Below are positions 1-5,763 of a stretch of DNA of 11,969 bases, in pieces. The stretch spans positions 1 through 11,969 of the forward strand of contig CAMBHH010000103.1 of assembly GCA_945866505.1 (NCBI GenBank), read 5' to 3'. The first letter of the stretch is position 1, and each line of letters starts with the position of its first letter. A program made the position numbers and the translations under genes. The notes under the pieces were generated by a model. It was not told the origin of the DNA and ran no database searches. It saw only the letters and a program-made list of their open reading frames with translations. Source of the DNA: Flavobacterium psychrophilum. GTDB lineage: Bacteria > Bacteroidota > Bacteroidia > Flavobacteriales > Flavobacteriaceae.

Positions 1-630
1 TAATAATTTCAATAATGCCTGTTGCACTCCCTCTCCAGAAACATCACGAGTGATGGATGGATTATCGCTTTTACGTGCGATTTTATCAATTTCGTCAATA
101 AAAACGATTCCTCTTTCGGCTTTTGCAAGATCATAATCAGCGGCTTGCAGTAAACGTGTCAAAATACTTTCAACATCTTCACCCACATAACCCGCTTCTG
201 TCAATACAGTCGCATCAACGATTGCCAACGGAACGTCTAGCATTCTAGATATGGTTTTGGCAACTAATGTTTTTCCGGTTCCTGTTTGGCCAACCATTAT
301 AATATTACTTTTTTCAATCTCTACATCATCGTGCAATTCTTGTTGCATCAAACGTTTGTAATGATTGTAGACCGCAACGGACATCACTTTTTTGGTTTGG
401 TCTTGACCAATAACATATTGATCTAGAAAAGCCCTAATTTCTTTTGGCTTCTTTAAAACTAAATCCGAAGGCAAATTTGCTTTGCTACTTGCTTTTAATT
501 CTTCTACTACAATTCCGTGGGCTTGTTCGATACATTTATCACAGATATGTGCATCGATTCCGGCAATCAACAAATTGGTTTCCGGTTTCTTTCTTCCACA
601 GAAAGAACATTCTAATTTTGGTTTTGCCAT
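1..630 (-). CDS. clpX: ClpX, ATP-dependent unfoldase subunit of ClpXP (partial, C-terminal part outside window)
   Basis: ClpX is the hexameric AAA+ ATPase that recognises tagged or damaged proteins, unfolds them and threads them into ClpP in the cytoplasm. The 210 visible codons start at the ATG read leftward from 630 and stay open to base 1. The N-terminal zinc-binding domain shows four cysteines at residues 8, 11, 30 and 33 in CxxC...CxxC spacing. The AAA+ domain follows, with Walker A GQTGTGKT near residues 113-120 and Walker B VFIDEIDK near 173-180. The last visible residues include [13 protein letters not shown], the segment that follows Walker B in ClpX. About half of a normal protein of roughly 410 residues is present. 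It lies downstream of clpP with an 80-bp spacer, the usual clpP-clpX order. Tandem repeats sit directly before its start codon and no SD sequence is visible. The identification is very secure. Confidence 0.97.
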   Translation of the reverse strand, partial: MAKPKLECSFCGRKKPETNLLIAGIDAHICDKCIEQAHGIVVEELKASSKANLPSDLVLKKPKEIRAFLDQYVIGQDQTKKVMSVAVYNHYKRLMQQELHDDVEIEKSNIIMVGQTGTGKTLVAKTISRMLDVPLAIVDATVLTEAGYVGEDVESILTRLLQAADYDLAKAERGIVFIDEIDKIARKSDNPSITRDVSGEGVQQALLKLL

Positions 631-632
631 CT

Positions 633-672
633 TTTTAGATTGCAGATTTTAGATTGCAGATTTCAGATTGCA
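633..672. repeat. 14-bp tandem repeat in the clpX leader, 2.9 copies
   Basis: The unit TTTTAGATTGCAGA occurs at 633-646 and 647-660, followed by a partial third copy with one change (TTTCAGATTGCA) at 661-672. It lies two bases upstream of the clpX start codon on the minus strand. The same unit occurs twice at 4185-4212, again directly before a start codon. The unit can be read as two related 7-mers. Its function is unknown. It is non-coding and probably transcribed as part of the clpP-clpX message. Confidence 0.85.
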
Positions 673-694
673 AAAAACTGCAATCTGAAATCTG
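657..694. other. Perfect 16-bp inverted repeat between clpP and clpX
   Basis: The arms are CAGATTTCAGATTGCA at 657-672 and its exact reverse complement at 679-694, with a 6-base A-rich loop. The left arm is the end of the 14-bp tandem repeat, so the hairpin comes from an inverted copy of that repeat. In the minus-strand message it lies between the clpP stop codon and the clpX start. It is not followed by a T-run in the direction of transcription, so it is a poor intrinsic terminator. It could be an RNA processing or stability element, or only a by-product of repeat expansion. Confidence 0.8.
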
Positions 695-710
695 GTATCT
701 GTTATCTAAT

Positions 711-1385
711 TTAACTTCTTCTCAACACTTCATCAATCATTCCGTATTCTTTGGCTTCATCGGCAATCATCCAATAATCGCGCTCGCTGTCTTTGTGCAC
801 TTTATCGAAAGTTTGTCCTGAATGGCTTGAAATGATTTGGTACAATTCGTCTTTTAGTTTTAACATTTCACGCAAGTTGATTTCCATATCTGTCGCAACA
901 CCTTGTGCTCCGCCAGATGGTTGGTGAATCATTACTCTTGAATGTGGCAATGCCGAACGTTTTCCTGCTGCTCCAGCACATAATAAAACCGCTCCCATAG
1001 AAGCCGCCATTCCTGTACAAATTGTAGCAACGTCTGGTTTAATGTATTGCATTGTATCGTAAATTCCCAATCCAGCGTAAACGCTTCCTCCAGGAGAATT
1101 CAAATAAATTTGAATGTCTTTTGAAGCATCGGCACTTTCTAAGAAAAGTAATTGTGCTTGAACGATATTAGCGATTTGATCATCGATTCCTGTTCCCAAG
1201 AAAATAATTCTGTCCATCATCAATCTCGAAAAAACGTCCAATTGCGAAACATTTAACTGGCGTTCTTCAATAATATAAGGCGTCATATTTGTTGGATTCA
1301 TTGCTGCTACGATTTTGTCGTAGTACATTGCGTTTACACCTTGGTGTTTTGTAGCAAATTTTTTAAATTCTTTACCGTAATTCAT
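711..1385 (-). CDS. clpP: ClpP, ATP-dependent Clp protease proteolytic subunit
   Basis: This is the serine peptidase that forms the double-heptamer chamber of ClpXP and cuts substrates delivered by ClpX. The 224-residue product fits the family. The catalytic triad is visible: Ser129 in GMAASMGA, His154 in RVMIHQP and Asp203 in SERDYW. The 25- and 49-residue spacings match those of E. coli ClpP. The oxyanion glycines NSPGG lie at 96-100. About 30 residues precede the conserved MTPYIIEE segment, consistent with a short N-terminal propeptide. It is transcribed toward clpX, with tig upstream. A hairpin terminator (1460-1490) and a 15-bp tandem repeat (1393-1425) separate it from tig, so clpP probably has its own promoter. 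An imperfect candidate inside the repeat, TAAACTTT with an upstream TTG, is weak. No missing residue or frameshift is seen. Confidence 0.98.
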   Translation of the reverse strand: MNYGKEFKKFATKHQGVNAMYYDKIVAAMNPTNMTPYIIEERQLNVSQLDVFSRLMMDRIIFLGTGIDDQIANIVQAQLLFLESADASKDIQIYLNSPGGSVYAGLGIYDTMQYIKPDVATICTGMAASMGAVLLCAGAAGKRSALPHSRVMIHQPSGGAQGVATDMEINLREMLKLKDELYQIISSHSGQTFDKVHKDSERDYWMIADEAKEYGMIDEVLRRS

Positions 1386-1392
1386 TTTTTTT

Positions 1393-1425
1393 AAGTTTAA
1401 AAGTTTAAAGTTTAAAAGTTTAAAG
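1393..1425. repeat. 15-bp tandem repeat upstream of clpP, 2.2 copies
   Basis: AAGTTTAAAAGTTTA is repeated exactly at 1393-1407 and 1408-1422, followed by AAG. Internally the unit is itself two copies of AAGTTTA with one extra A. It lies within about 10-40 bases upstream of the clpP start on the minus strand. It would therefore fall in the clpP promoter or 5' untranslated leader. Copy-number change by slippage would alter that spacing. Confidence 0.85.
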
Positions 1426-1459
1426 TTGTTCTAAAGAGGACTTCAACTTTCAAACAAAA

Positions 1460-1490
1460 GAGCGTCAAAAAATATTTTTTTCTGACGCTC
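1460..1490 (-). terminator. Intrinsic terminator after tig
   Basis: The arms GAGCGTCA (1460-1467) and TGACGCTC (1483-1490) form an 8-bp GC-rich stem that can be extended by A:T pairs after one mismatch, with a small loop. Read on the minus strand the hairpin is followed by TTTTGTTT, as in a Rho-independent terminator. It lies about 110 bases after the tig stop codon and about 75 bases before clpP. It probably ends or attenuates tig transcription before clpPX. Confidence 0.72.
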
Positions 1491-1560
1491 AAATATAACT
1501 ATTTTTTATTGTTTAGACTTTGTAATAAAATCATAAAGTTATTGGGTTTGTATTTCGAAT

Positions 1561-1595
1561 CTTCCTTCTTCCAACTTCCATCTTACGACTTCCTA
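1561..1595. repeat. Heptamer tandem repeat after the tig stop codon, 5 copies
   Basis: Five consecutive 7-mers are in phase: CTTCCTT, CTTCCAA, CTTCCAT, CTTACGA and CTTCCTA. They run up to two bases from the tig stop codon. The pattern keeps CTT in the first three positions and varies in the last two. It is the third repeat type in the minus-strand spacers and is non-coding. It would be in the 3' untranslated part of the tig message. Confidence 0.8.
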
Positions 1596-1597
1596 AC

Positions 1598-2923
1598 TTA
1601 TTCTCCGTAAGATGCAGCAATAAATTGGTCGTAAGTAACTTCTTTAGTAGTTGGATTTGCTTTCTCTTTGAAAACTTCCAATAATTTCTCAGCAACTACT
1701 TGGTCTGAAAGTCTTTTTACTTCTTCTTGATTCGACAAAACTCTTGCTACAATTCCTTGCACTTCTTCGTCAGTAGGATTTGTTTGTCCGAATTGTGCCA
1801 TTTGCTGACGAATATTTTTAGTTGTAAACGATTTCAAATCTTCAAAAGTGATTTTGATATCCGATTGCGCCATAGCTCTACCTTCGATCAATTGAAAACG
1901 CAATCCTTTTTCAGAACGTGCATACTCTACTTCAGCTTCTTCTGGAGTTAATTGTTTTTCTCCAACAGTTTGCAACCATTTTTTAAGGAATTCTGCTGGC
2001 AAATCGAATTTTGTGTTTTCGATTAAAAATTCCGTTACATCACCTAATAATTTTTGGTCTGCTTGTTGTGCAAATTGAGATTCAGCATCTTCTTTGATTT
2101 TTGCCTTCAAATCTTCTAATGAAGCTACGTTTCCTGCACCAAACAATTTGTCGAACAATTCTTGGTTCAACTCCGCAGGTTCCGAAATAGTGATTGCTTC
2201 GATTGTAAAATCAACATCAATTTCTAAACCGTGCACATTATCGTGACCTACTTTTAGATAATCCATCAATTGGTGATCATCTTCAAATAAACCTTTTGTA
2301 TTTACAGTCACTACATCACCTACTTTTTTACCAATAAATTGATCAGCAGTAGCTTTGTCTTTGAAAATCGACAAAGTAATAGTTGTAGTATTTCCTATTC
2401 CTTCGGCTTCGTTAGTAAAAACTCCTTTAATATCAACACCTTCCACTACAGTTTCCTGAGGAATTGGATTGCCAAATTGTTTTTGGATGCGCTCTACTTG
2501 ACCGTCGATCAATTTATCGTCTGCTTTTACTATATATTTTACGATCTCATTTTTAGCTTCTAAATCCAATTCGAAATTAGGAACCAAACCGATTTCATAT
2601 TCAAAAACCAATTCTTCGGCATCCCAATCAAAATTTTCGTTCACTTTAGCAAGCGGAGTTCCCAAAAGATTTAATCTTTCTGAGGCTAAATAACGCTCTA
2701 AAGCTAAATCAACAACTTTCTTAACTTCTTCTTGTTTGATGGCTTTTCCGTATTGTTTTGCTACAAGATCTTTTGGAACTTGACCTTTTCTAAAACCTTT
2801 TACGGTTGCCAAAGGCATTTTTTCGTTTATTCTTTTTGCTACTTGACCTTTGTAATCCATATGAACAACTGTCATTACAATTGTTTCGTTTACTGCGTCT
2901 AATGCGACTCTTTTGATATCCAT
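1598..2923 (-). CDS. tig: Trigger factor, ribosome-associated chaperone and peptidyl-prolyl isomerase family
   Basis: Trigger factor binds at the ribosomal exit tunnel and shields nascent chains. The 441-residue product has normal family length. The N-terminal ribosome-binding domain carries the signature GFRKGQVP at residues 43-50, which docks on ribosomal protein L23. The middle part (about 150-245) corresponds to the FKBP-like domain but is strongly diverged, so isomerase activity cannot be assumed. This divergence is common in Bacteroidota. The rest is the helical, charged C-terminal chaperone domain, rich in E, K and Q. The tig-clpP-clpX order is the classic one and links folding with degradation. 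A hairpin with an embedded promoter-like element precedes the gene, and another hairpin follows it, so it may be transcribed alone. The ATG at 2921-2923 gives a normal trigger factor N-terminus. Confidence 0.95.
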   Translation of the reverse strand: MDIKRVALDAVNETIVMTVVHMDYKGQVAKRINEKMPLATVKGFRKGQVPKDLVAKQYGKAIKQEEVKKVVDLALERYLASERLNLLGTPLAKVNENFDWDAEELVFEYEIGLVPNFELDLEAKNEIVKYIVKADDKLIDGQVERIQKQFGNPIPQETVVEGVDIKGVFTNEAEGIGNTTTITLSIFKDKATADQFIGKKVGDVVTVNTKGLFEDDHQLMDYLKVGHDNVHGLEIDVDFTIEAITISEPAELNQELFDKLFGAGNVASLEDLKAKIKEDAESQFAQQADQKLLGDVTEFLIENTKFDLPAEFLKKWLQTVGEKQLTPEEAEVEYARSEKGLRFQLIEGRAMAQSDIKITFEDLKSFTTKNIRQQMAQFGQTNPTDEEVQGIVARVLSNQEEVKRLSDQVVAEKLLEVFKEKANPTTKEVTYDQFIAASYGE

Positions 2924-2949
2924 CTTCTTCGTTAATTTACATAATAAAA

Positions 2950-2984
2950 TTGGGTTGCAAAATTATAAAAATTTTACAACCCAA
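2950..2984 (-). terminator. Hairpin between the membrane-protein gene and tig, likely terminator
   Basis: TTGGGTTG (2950-2957) pairs with CAACCCAA (2977-2984). After one mismatch, AAAATT pairs with AATTTT, leaving a 5-base loop. On the minus strand the right-hand arm is followed by TTTTATTATG, a T-rich tail. This would end the pdxJ-hydrolase-membrane protein transcript before tig. The same bases hold a promoter-like -7 element, so the palindrome could also have an operator role. Confidence 0.6.
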
Positions 2985-2988
2985 ACAA
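2958..2988 (-). promoter_or_regulatory. Candidate tig promoter (Bacteroidota type)
   Basis: On the minus strand TAATTTTG (2965 down to 2958) fits the TAnnTTTG -7 consensus of Bacteroidota. A TTG at 2988-2986 lies 20 bases upstream, acceptable for the -33 element. The expected transcription start is about 30 bases before the tig ATG. The -7 element lies inside the hairpin described at 2950-2984. Confidence 0.42.
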
Positions 2989-3046
2989 GTTTTTAAGCTA
3001 TTGAATTTTAGCTCCTTATTTACTCTTCAAATCCATTACTTTTTCA

Positions 3047-3388
3047 TTAGTCTTTGCCAACAATTGCAAACAAAACAGACTGAGAAAGAGACAATACAAC
3101 GCTAAAAAGCAAGGCTGTCCAAAAGGTATCAACCCTAAATCCGCCTACAACATTGGCGCAAAGCAAAATGATTACAGCATTTATCACCAGTAAAAACAAT
3201 CCTAACGTAAAAATTGTAAATGGCAATGTCAAAATGACAAATATTGGTTTTATAAAAACATTGAATAATCCTAAAACAACTGCAACAAGTAATGAAGTTG
3301 TAAAACTATCCACAACAACACCTTTCATAAAACGAGCAATAAGTAACACCAAAATTGATGTGATAAGTATCCTAAAAAGTAATTTCAT
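3047..3388 (-). CDS. Small four-helix membrane protein, phage_holin_4_2 (YvlD-like) family
   Basis: This 113-residue, very hydrophobic inner-membrane protein appears to have four membrane spans, near residues 3-20, 27-45, 50-70 and 82-108. The segment GLFNVFIKPIFVILTLPFTI, with its NxxIKP and LTLPFT pattern, is typical of the phage_holin_4_2 / DUF360 family. Despite the name, this is a widespread chromosomal family of unknown role, and nothing around it suggests a prophage. The reading frame is open upstream to 3478, but I chose the ATG at 3388. The product then starts MKLLFRILITS, like the family, and the longer version would overlap the hydrolase gene by about 60 bases. It starts 29 bases after the hydrolase stop codon and is probably co-transcribed with it. 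The family assignment is fairly sure and the function is unknown. Confidence 0.82.
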   Translation of the reverse strand: MKLLFRILITSILVLLIARFMKGVVVDSFTTSLLVAVVLGLFNVFIKPIFVILTLPFTIFTLGLFLLVINAVIILLCANVVGGFRVDTFWTALLFSVVLSLSQSVLFAIVGKD

Positions 3389-3417
3389 AAATTTTTTTAT
3401 TTCAAATATATAAATAA

Positions 3418-4179
3418 TTATTTTAAAAACGAATTTGTTATTTCGTAGAATAGTTGCGGATTTTCGGCATGAAGCCAATGACCAACATTTGGAATCATTT
3501 CGAGTAGTGCATTAGGAAAATATTTTTTTATATTTTCGAAATCGTTGTCCAAAATATAATTGGAATTTCCGCCACGGATAAAAAGTGTTGGTTTATTGAA
3601 AATAGCATTCTCCGGAAGTGGTTTCCCTATTTCATCGATTTGGATATTGAAAACAGCCAAATTAAATCGAAAAGCCAATTGTCCCGGCTCTTGCCAATAC
3701 AAACTTTTCAACAGAAACTGTCTAGTTCCAAAATCAGTGATGTATTTTGCAACTATTTCTTCAACTTCGTTTCGGCTTGGTTTTAATGAAAAATCGACCG
3801 CATTCAATCCTTCAAGAATAGTTTGATGATGTTGTGGATAAAATTTTGGACCAATGTCGGCAACAATTAGTTTTTCAACCATTTCGGGATAAGTTACAGC
3901 AAAAAGCATTGCCGTTTTACCGCCCATCGAATGTCCTAAAATATTGACTTTTTCCAGATTATTAGCTTGGCAATACTCGAAAACATCATAAGCCATTATT
4001 TCATAACTGAACTCATCCGAATGGAAACTGCGACCGTGGTTTCTCAAATCTAACAAATGCACTTGAAAACCATTTGCAGCAAATTGCGTTCCCATAGTTT
4101 TCCAATTATCGGACATTCCCAGAAATCCGTGAAGAATTAGCAATGGCTTACCTTCGCCTTCTATTTTTGAATATAACAT
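3418..4179 (-). CDS. Alpha/beta hydrolase, YbfF-type esterase
   Basis: A 253-residue cytoplasmic alpha/beta-fold hydrolase without a signal peptide. The oxyanion motif HGFLG lies at 17-21 and the nucleophile elbow GHSMGG at 82-87 with Ser84. His234 lies in VGHWLHAENP. The acid is probably Asp108 (VADIGPK), 24 residues after the nucleophile, and Ser206 lies in RGGNSNY. This layout resembles the Ser-Asp-Ser-His arrangement reported for E. coli YbfF, an esterase active on acyl-CoA-type substrates. The DLRNHGRS segment (44-51) is also typical of that group. The natural substrate cannot be read from the sequence. It follows pdxJ by 73 bases and precedes the small membrane protein, so the three probably form one transcript. 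A 14-bp repeat pair lies directly before the start codon. Confidence 0.9.
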   Translation of the reverse strand: MLYSKIEGEGKPLLILHGFLGMSDNWKTMGTQFAANGFQVHLLDLRNHGRSFHSDEFSYEIMAYDVFEYCQANNLEKVNILGHSMGGKTAMLFAVTYPEMVEKLIVADIGPKFYPQHHQTILEGLNAVDFSLKPSRNEVEEIVAKYITDFGTRQFLLKSLYWQEPGQLAFRFNLAVFNIQIDEIGKPLPENAIFNKPTLFIRGGNSNYILDNDFENIKKYFPNALLEMIPNVGHWLHAENPQLFYEITNSFLK

Positions 4180-4184
4180 TTAGA

Positions 4185-4212
4185 TTTTAGATTGCAGATT
4201 TTAGATTGCAGA
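4185..4212. repeat. Second locus of the 14-bp tandem repeat, 2 exact copies
   Basis: TTTTAGATTGCAGA occurs at 4185-4198 and 4199-4212, identical to the unit at 633-660. A degenerate half unit (TTTAGA) precedes it and TTTC follows. It lies five bases upstream of the hydrolase start codon on the minus strand, close to its placement before clpX. Confidence 0.85.
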
Positions 4213-4252
4213 TTTCATCCTACTTTTCAAAATCATCTACATTTATTGAACA

Positions 4253-4966
4253 TTATTTTAGTTTTTGTAAATACATATTAACAACATTGTCCAATCCGAG
4301 ATAAATGGCTTCGGAAATCAGTGCGTGACCAATAGAAACTTCCAATAATCCGGGAATATTTTGATGAAAAAATTGAATATTATCCAGACTCAAATCGTGC
4401 CCAGCATTGATTCCCAACACTAATTCATTGGCCAAAACTGCAGCTTTTACATAAGGATCTATTCCGCTTTTGTTTCCCAAACCGTATTGATGCGCAAAAG
4501 CTTCGGTATACAATTCGATTCTTTCGGTTCCAATAATTTTGGCGCCTTCGATCATTTCGAGAACGGGATCCACAAAAATAGAAGTTCTAATGCCGTTTCT
4601 TTGAAATTCTTGCACTATTTCGGTTAGGAAATTCTTATGTTTTACAGTATCCCAACCTGCATTTGAAGTTAAGGCATCGATAGCATCCGGCACCAAAGTA
4701 ACTTGTTCGGGTTTGATTTCAAGAACCAAATCGATGAAGCTTTTCTCTGGATTTCCTTCAATATTGTATTCGGTGTAGACAATCGATTTCAAATCTCGAG
4801 CATCTTGATAGCGAATGTGTCTTTCGTCAGGTCTTGGATGAATGGTTATTCCTTGTCCTCCAAATTTTTGAATGTCAGTTGCTACTTTTAATAAATCGGG
4901 AACATTTCCTCCACGAGCATTTCGTAAAGTGGCTATTTTATTGATGTTTACACTTAAATTTGTCAT
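4253..4966 (-). CDS. pdxJ: PdxJ, pyridoxine 5'-phosphate synthase
   Basis: PdxJ condenses 1-deoxy-D-xylulose 5-phosphate with 3-amino-2-oxopropyl phosphate to form pyridoxine 5'-phosphate. This is the last ring-forming step of the DXP-dependent vitamin B6 pathway. The 237-residue product has family length. Visible signatures are VNINKIATLRNARGG at 6-20, IHPRPDERHI at 42-51 with His43, Arg45 and His50, Glu70, NAGHDL at 187-192 with His190, and the phosphate-binding EVSIGHALI at 209-217. The frame is open to 5083, but the ATG at 4966 is chosen. It places the conserved NINKIATLRNAR motif a few residues from the N-terminus, as in the family. The extra upstream residues look like translated non-coding DNA and include a REP-like palindrome. 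The gene diverges from the CBS gene, and the hydrolase lies 73 bases downstream. Confidence 0.96.
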   Translation of the reverse strand: MTNLSVNINKIATLRNARGGNVPDLLKVATDIQKFGGQGITIHPRPDERHIRYQDARDLKSIVYTEYNIEGNPEKSFIDLVLEIKPEQVTLVPDAIDALTSNAGWDTVKHKNFLTEIVQEFQRNGIRTSIFVDPVLEMIEGAKIIGTERIELYTEAFAHQYGLGNKSGIDPYVKAAVLANELVLGINAGHDLSLDNIQFFHQNIPGLLEVSIGHALISEAIYLGLDNVVNMYLQKLK

Positions 4967-4975
4967 TATTTTGTT

Positions 4976-4995
4976 ATTGCGAGACACGAAGCAAT
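4976..4995. repeat. REP-like palindromic element in the pdxJ leader
   Basis: ATTGC at 4976-4980 and GCAAT at 4991-4995 flank GAGACACGAA. The whole closely resembles the ATTGCGAGG..CGAAGCAAT interspersed palindrome that I recall from many bacterial genomes, Bacteroidota included. It lies 10 bases upstream of the pdxJ start codon. The comparison is from memory, not from a search. Confidence 0.5.
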
Positions 4996-4999
4996 TCGA

Positions 5000-5042
5000 T
5001 TGTATTCGTATCAATTTATAATTTTGCAAAAATACAAAGTTA
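5000..5042. promoter_or_regulatory. Back-to-back candidate promoters for pdxJ (-) and the CBS gene (+)
   Basis: On the plus strand TAATTTTG (5019-5026) fits TAnnTTTG, with a TTG at 5000-5002 only 16 bases upstream. On the minus strand TATTTTTG (5034 to 5027) and TAACTTTG (5042 to 5035) both fit, but no TTG lies at the expected -33 distance. The two directions abut within 24 bases, so the two polymerases would occupy overlapping DNA. The remainder of the 134-bp spacer shows nothing else beyond the REP-like element. Confidence 0.4.
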
Positions 5043-5100
5043 AATTTAGGAGTTTTTGTATTATTTTGATTATTTTGCATCAAAAATTTAGGATTGATTT

Positions 5101-5760
5101 ATGACTGAGATAACAAACTATATTACTAATGATTACAAAGCAATTGACAGTCAAGAAACTATTTCTACTGTTCAAGACTTTTTTGATGAGTTACCTTTTT
5201 CCCATTTTCCAGTTGTTGAAGAAGGAATTTACATCGGTAGCATAGCTTCTGAAGATATAGAAACCTTCGATAGTTTTAAAAAAGTTTTGGATTATAAATA
5301 TTCTCTTGAAGGTTTTTTTGCTCGAGAGAATATGATTTGGCTAGATGTTTTAGAAGTTTTTGCTAAAAATCATTCTAATTTAGTTCCTGTTTTGAACGAT
5401 AAAAACAATTATTTGGGCTATTATGAAATACGAGATATTCTGAATTTTTTTCACGAAACTCCTTTTTTAAAAGAATCTGGCGGCATACTTGTGGTCAAAA
5501 AAAATACCCTAGGATATTCAATCGGAGAAATCACTCAAATCATTGAAAGCAATAACGGCAAAATATTAGGTTTATTTGTCTCAGAAGCCGATTCTTATAA
5601 CACTCAAGTTACTATAAAGATAAGTTTAGGAGTTATGAACGAAATTATTCAATCTTTTAGAAGGTATAACTACGAAATTATTTCGGAACATTACGAAGAC
5701 AATTACATCAACACATTAAAAGAACGCTCCGATTATTTAGACAAATATCTTAATATCTAA
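5101..5760 (+). CDS. CBS-domain pair protein with a C-terminal ACT-like region
   Basis: A 219-residue soluble protein with no signal peptide. Residues 1-58 and about 65-120 look like two CBS motifs. The first has the typical SHFPVVEEGIYIGSIASEDI pattern at 34-53 and the second has NLVPVLNDKNNYLGYYEIRDI at 93-113. CBS pairs usually bind adenosine-containing ligands such as AMP, ATP or NAD. Residues 125-195 (GGILVVKKN...GEITQIIESNNGKILGLFVSE...TIKISL) read as an ACT-like fold, also a ligand-sensing domain. No catalytic domain is present, so a regulatory role is inferred. The gene ends 3 bases before nadK, and the two are almost certainly co-transcribed. That context suggests control of NAD kinase or of NAD(P) supply, but nothing in the sequence proves it. 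Confidence 0.85.
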   Translation: MTEITNYITNDYKAIDSQETISTVQDFFDELPFSHFPVVEEGIYIGSIASEDIETFDSFKKVLDYKYSLEGFFARENMIWLDVLEVFAKNHSNLVPVLNDKNNYLGYYEIRDILNFFHETPFLKESGGILVVKKNTLGYSIGEITQIIESNNGKILGLFVSEADSYNTQVTIKISLGVMNEIIQSFRRYNYEIISEHYEDNYINTLKERSDYLDKYLNI

Positions 5761-5763
5761 TAA

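Noticed and set aside
444..638. Plus-strand open frame antisense to the start of clpX
   Set aside because: It is entirely opposite the zinc-finger region of a clear ClpX and has no recognisable domain or start context.
633..672. The tandem repeats as a CRISPR array
   Set aside because: The units are 14 bp and directly adjacent, without spacers, and no cas gene is present.
657..694. The clpP-clpX hairpin as an intrinsic terminator
   Set aside because: The stem is strong but is not followed by a T-run in the direction of transcription, and clpX would be cut off from clpP.
3047..3388. The holin-like family name as a sign of a prophage
   Set aside because: The phage_holin_4_2 family is mostly chromosomal and of unknown function. 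No lysis, tail, capsid or integrase genes are nearby.
3153..3413. 86-residue plus-strand open frame
   Set aside because: It is the antisense of the membrane-protein gene, with composition expected from reversed hydrophobic codons.
3389..3478. N-terminal extension of the small membrane protein to 3478
   Set aside because: It runs into the hydrolase coding region and does not resemble the family. The ATG at 3388 gives the typical N-terminus.
4967..5083. N-terminal extension of PdxJ to 5083
   Set aside because: It would translate the REP-like palindrome and promoter elements. PdxJ proteins start a few residues before the NINKIATLRNAR motif.
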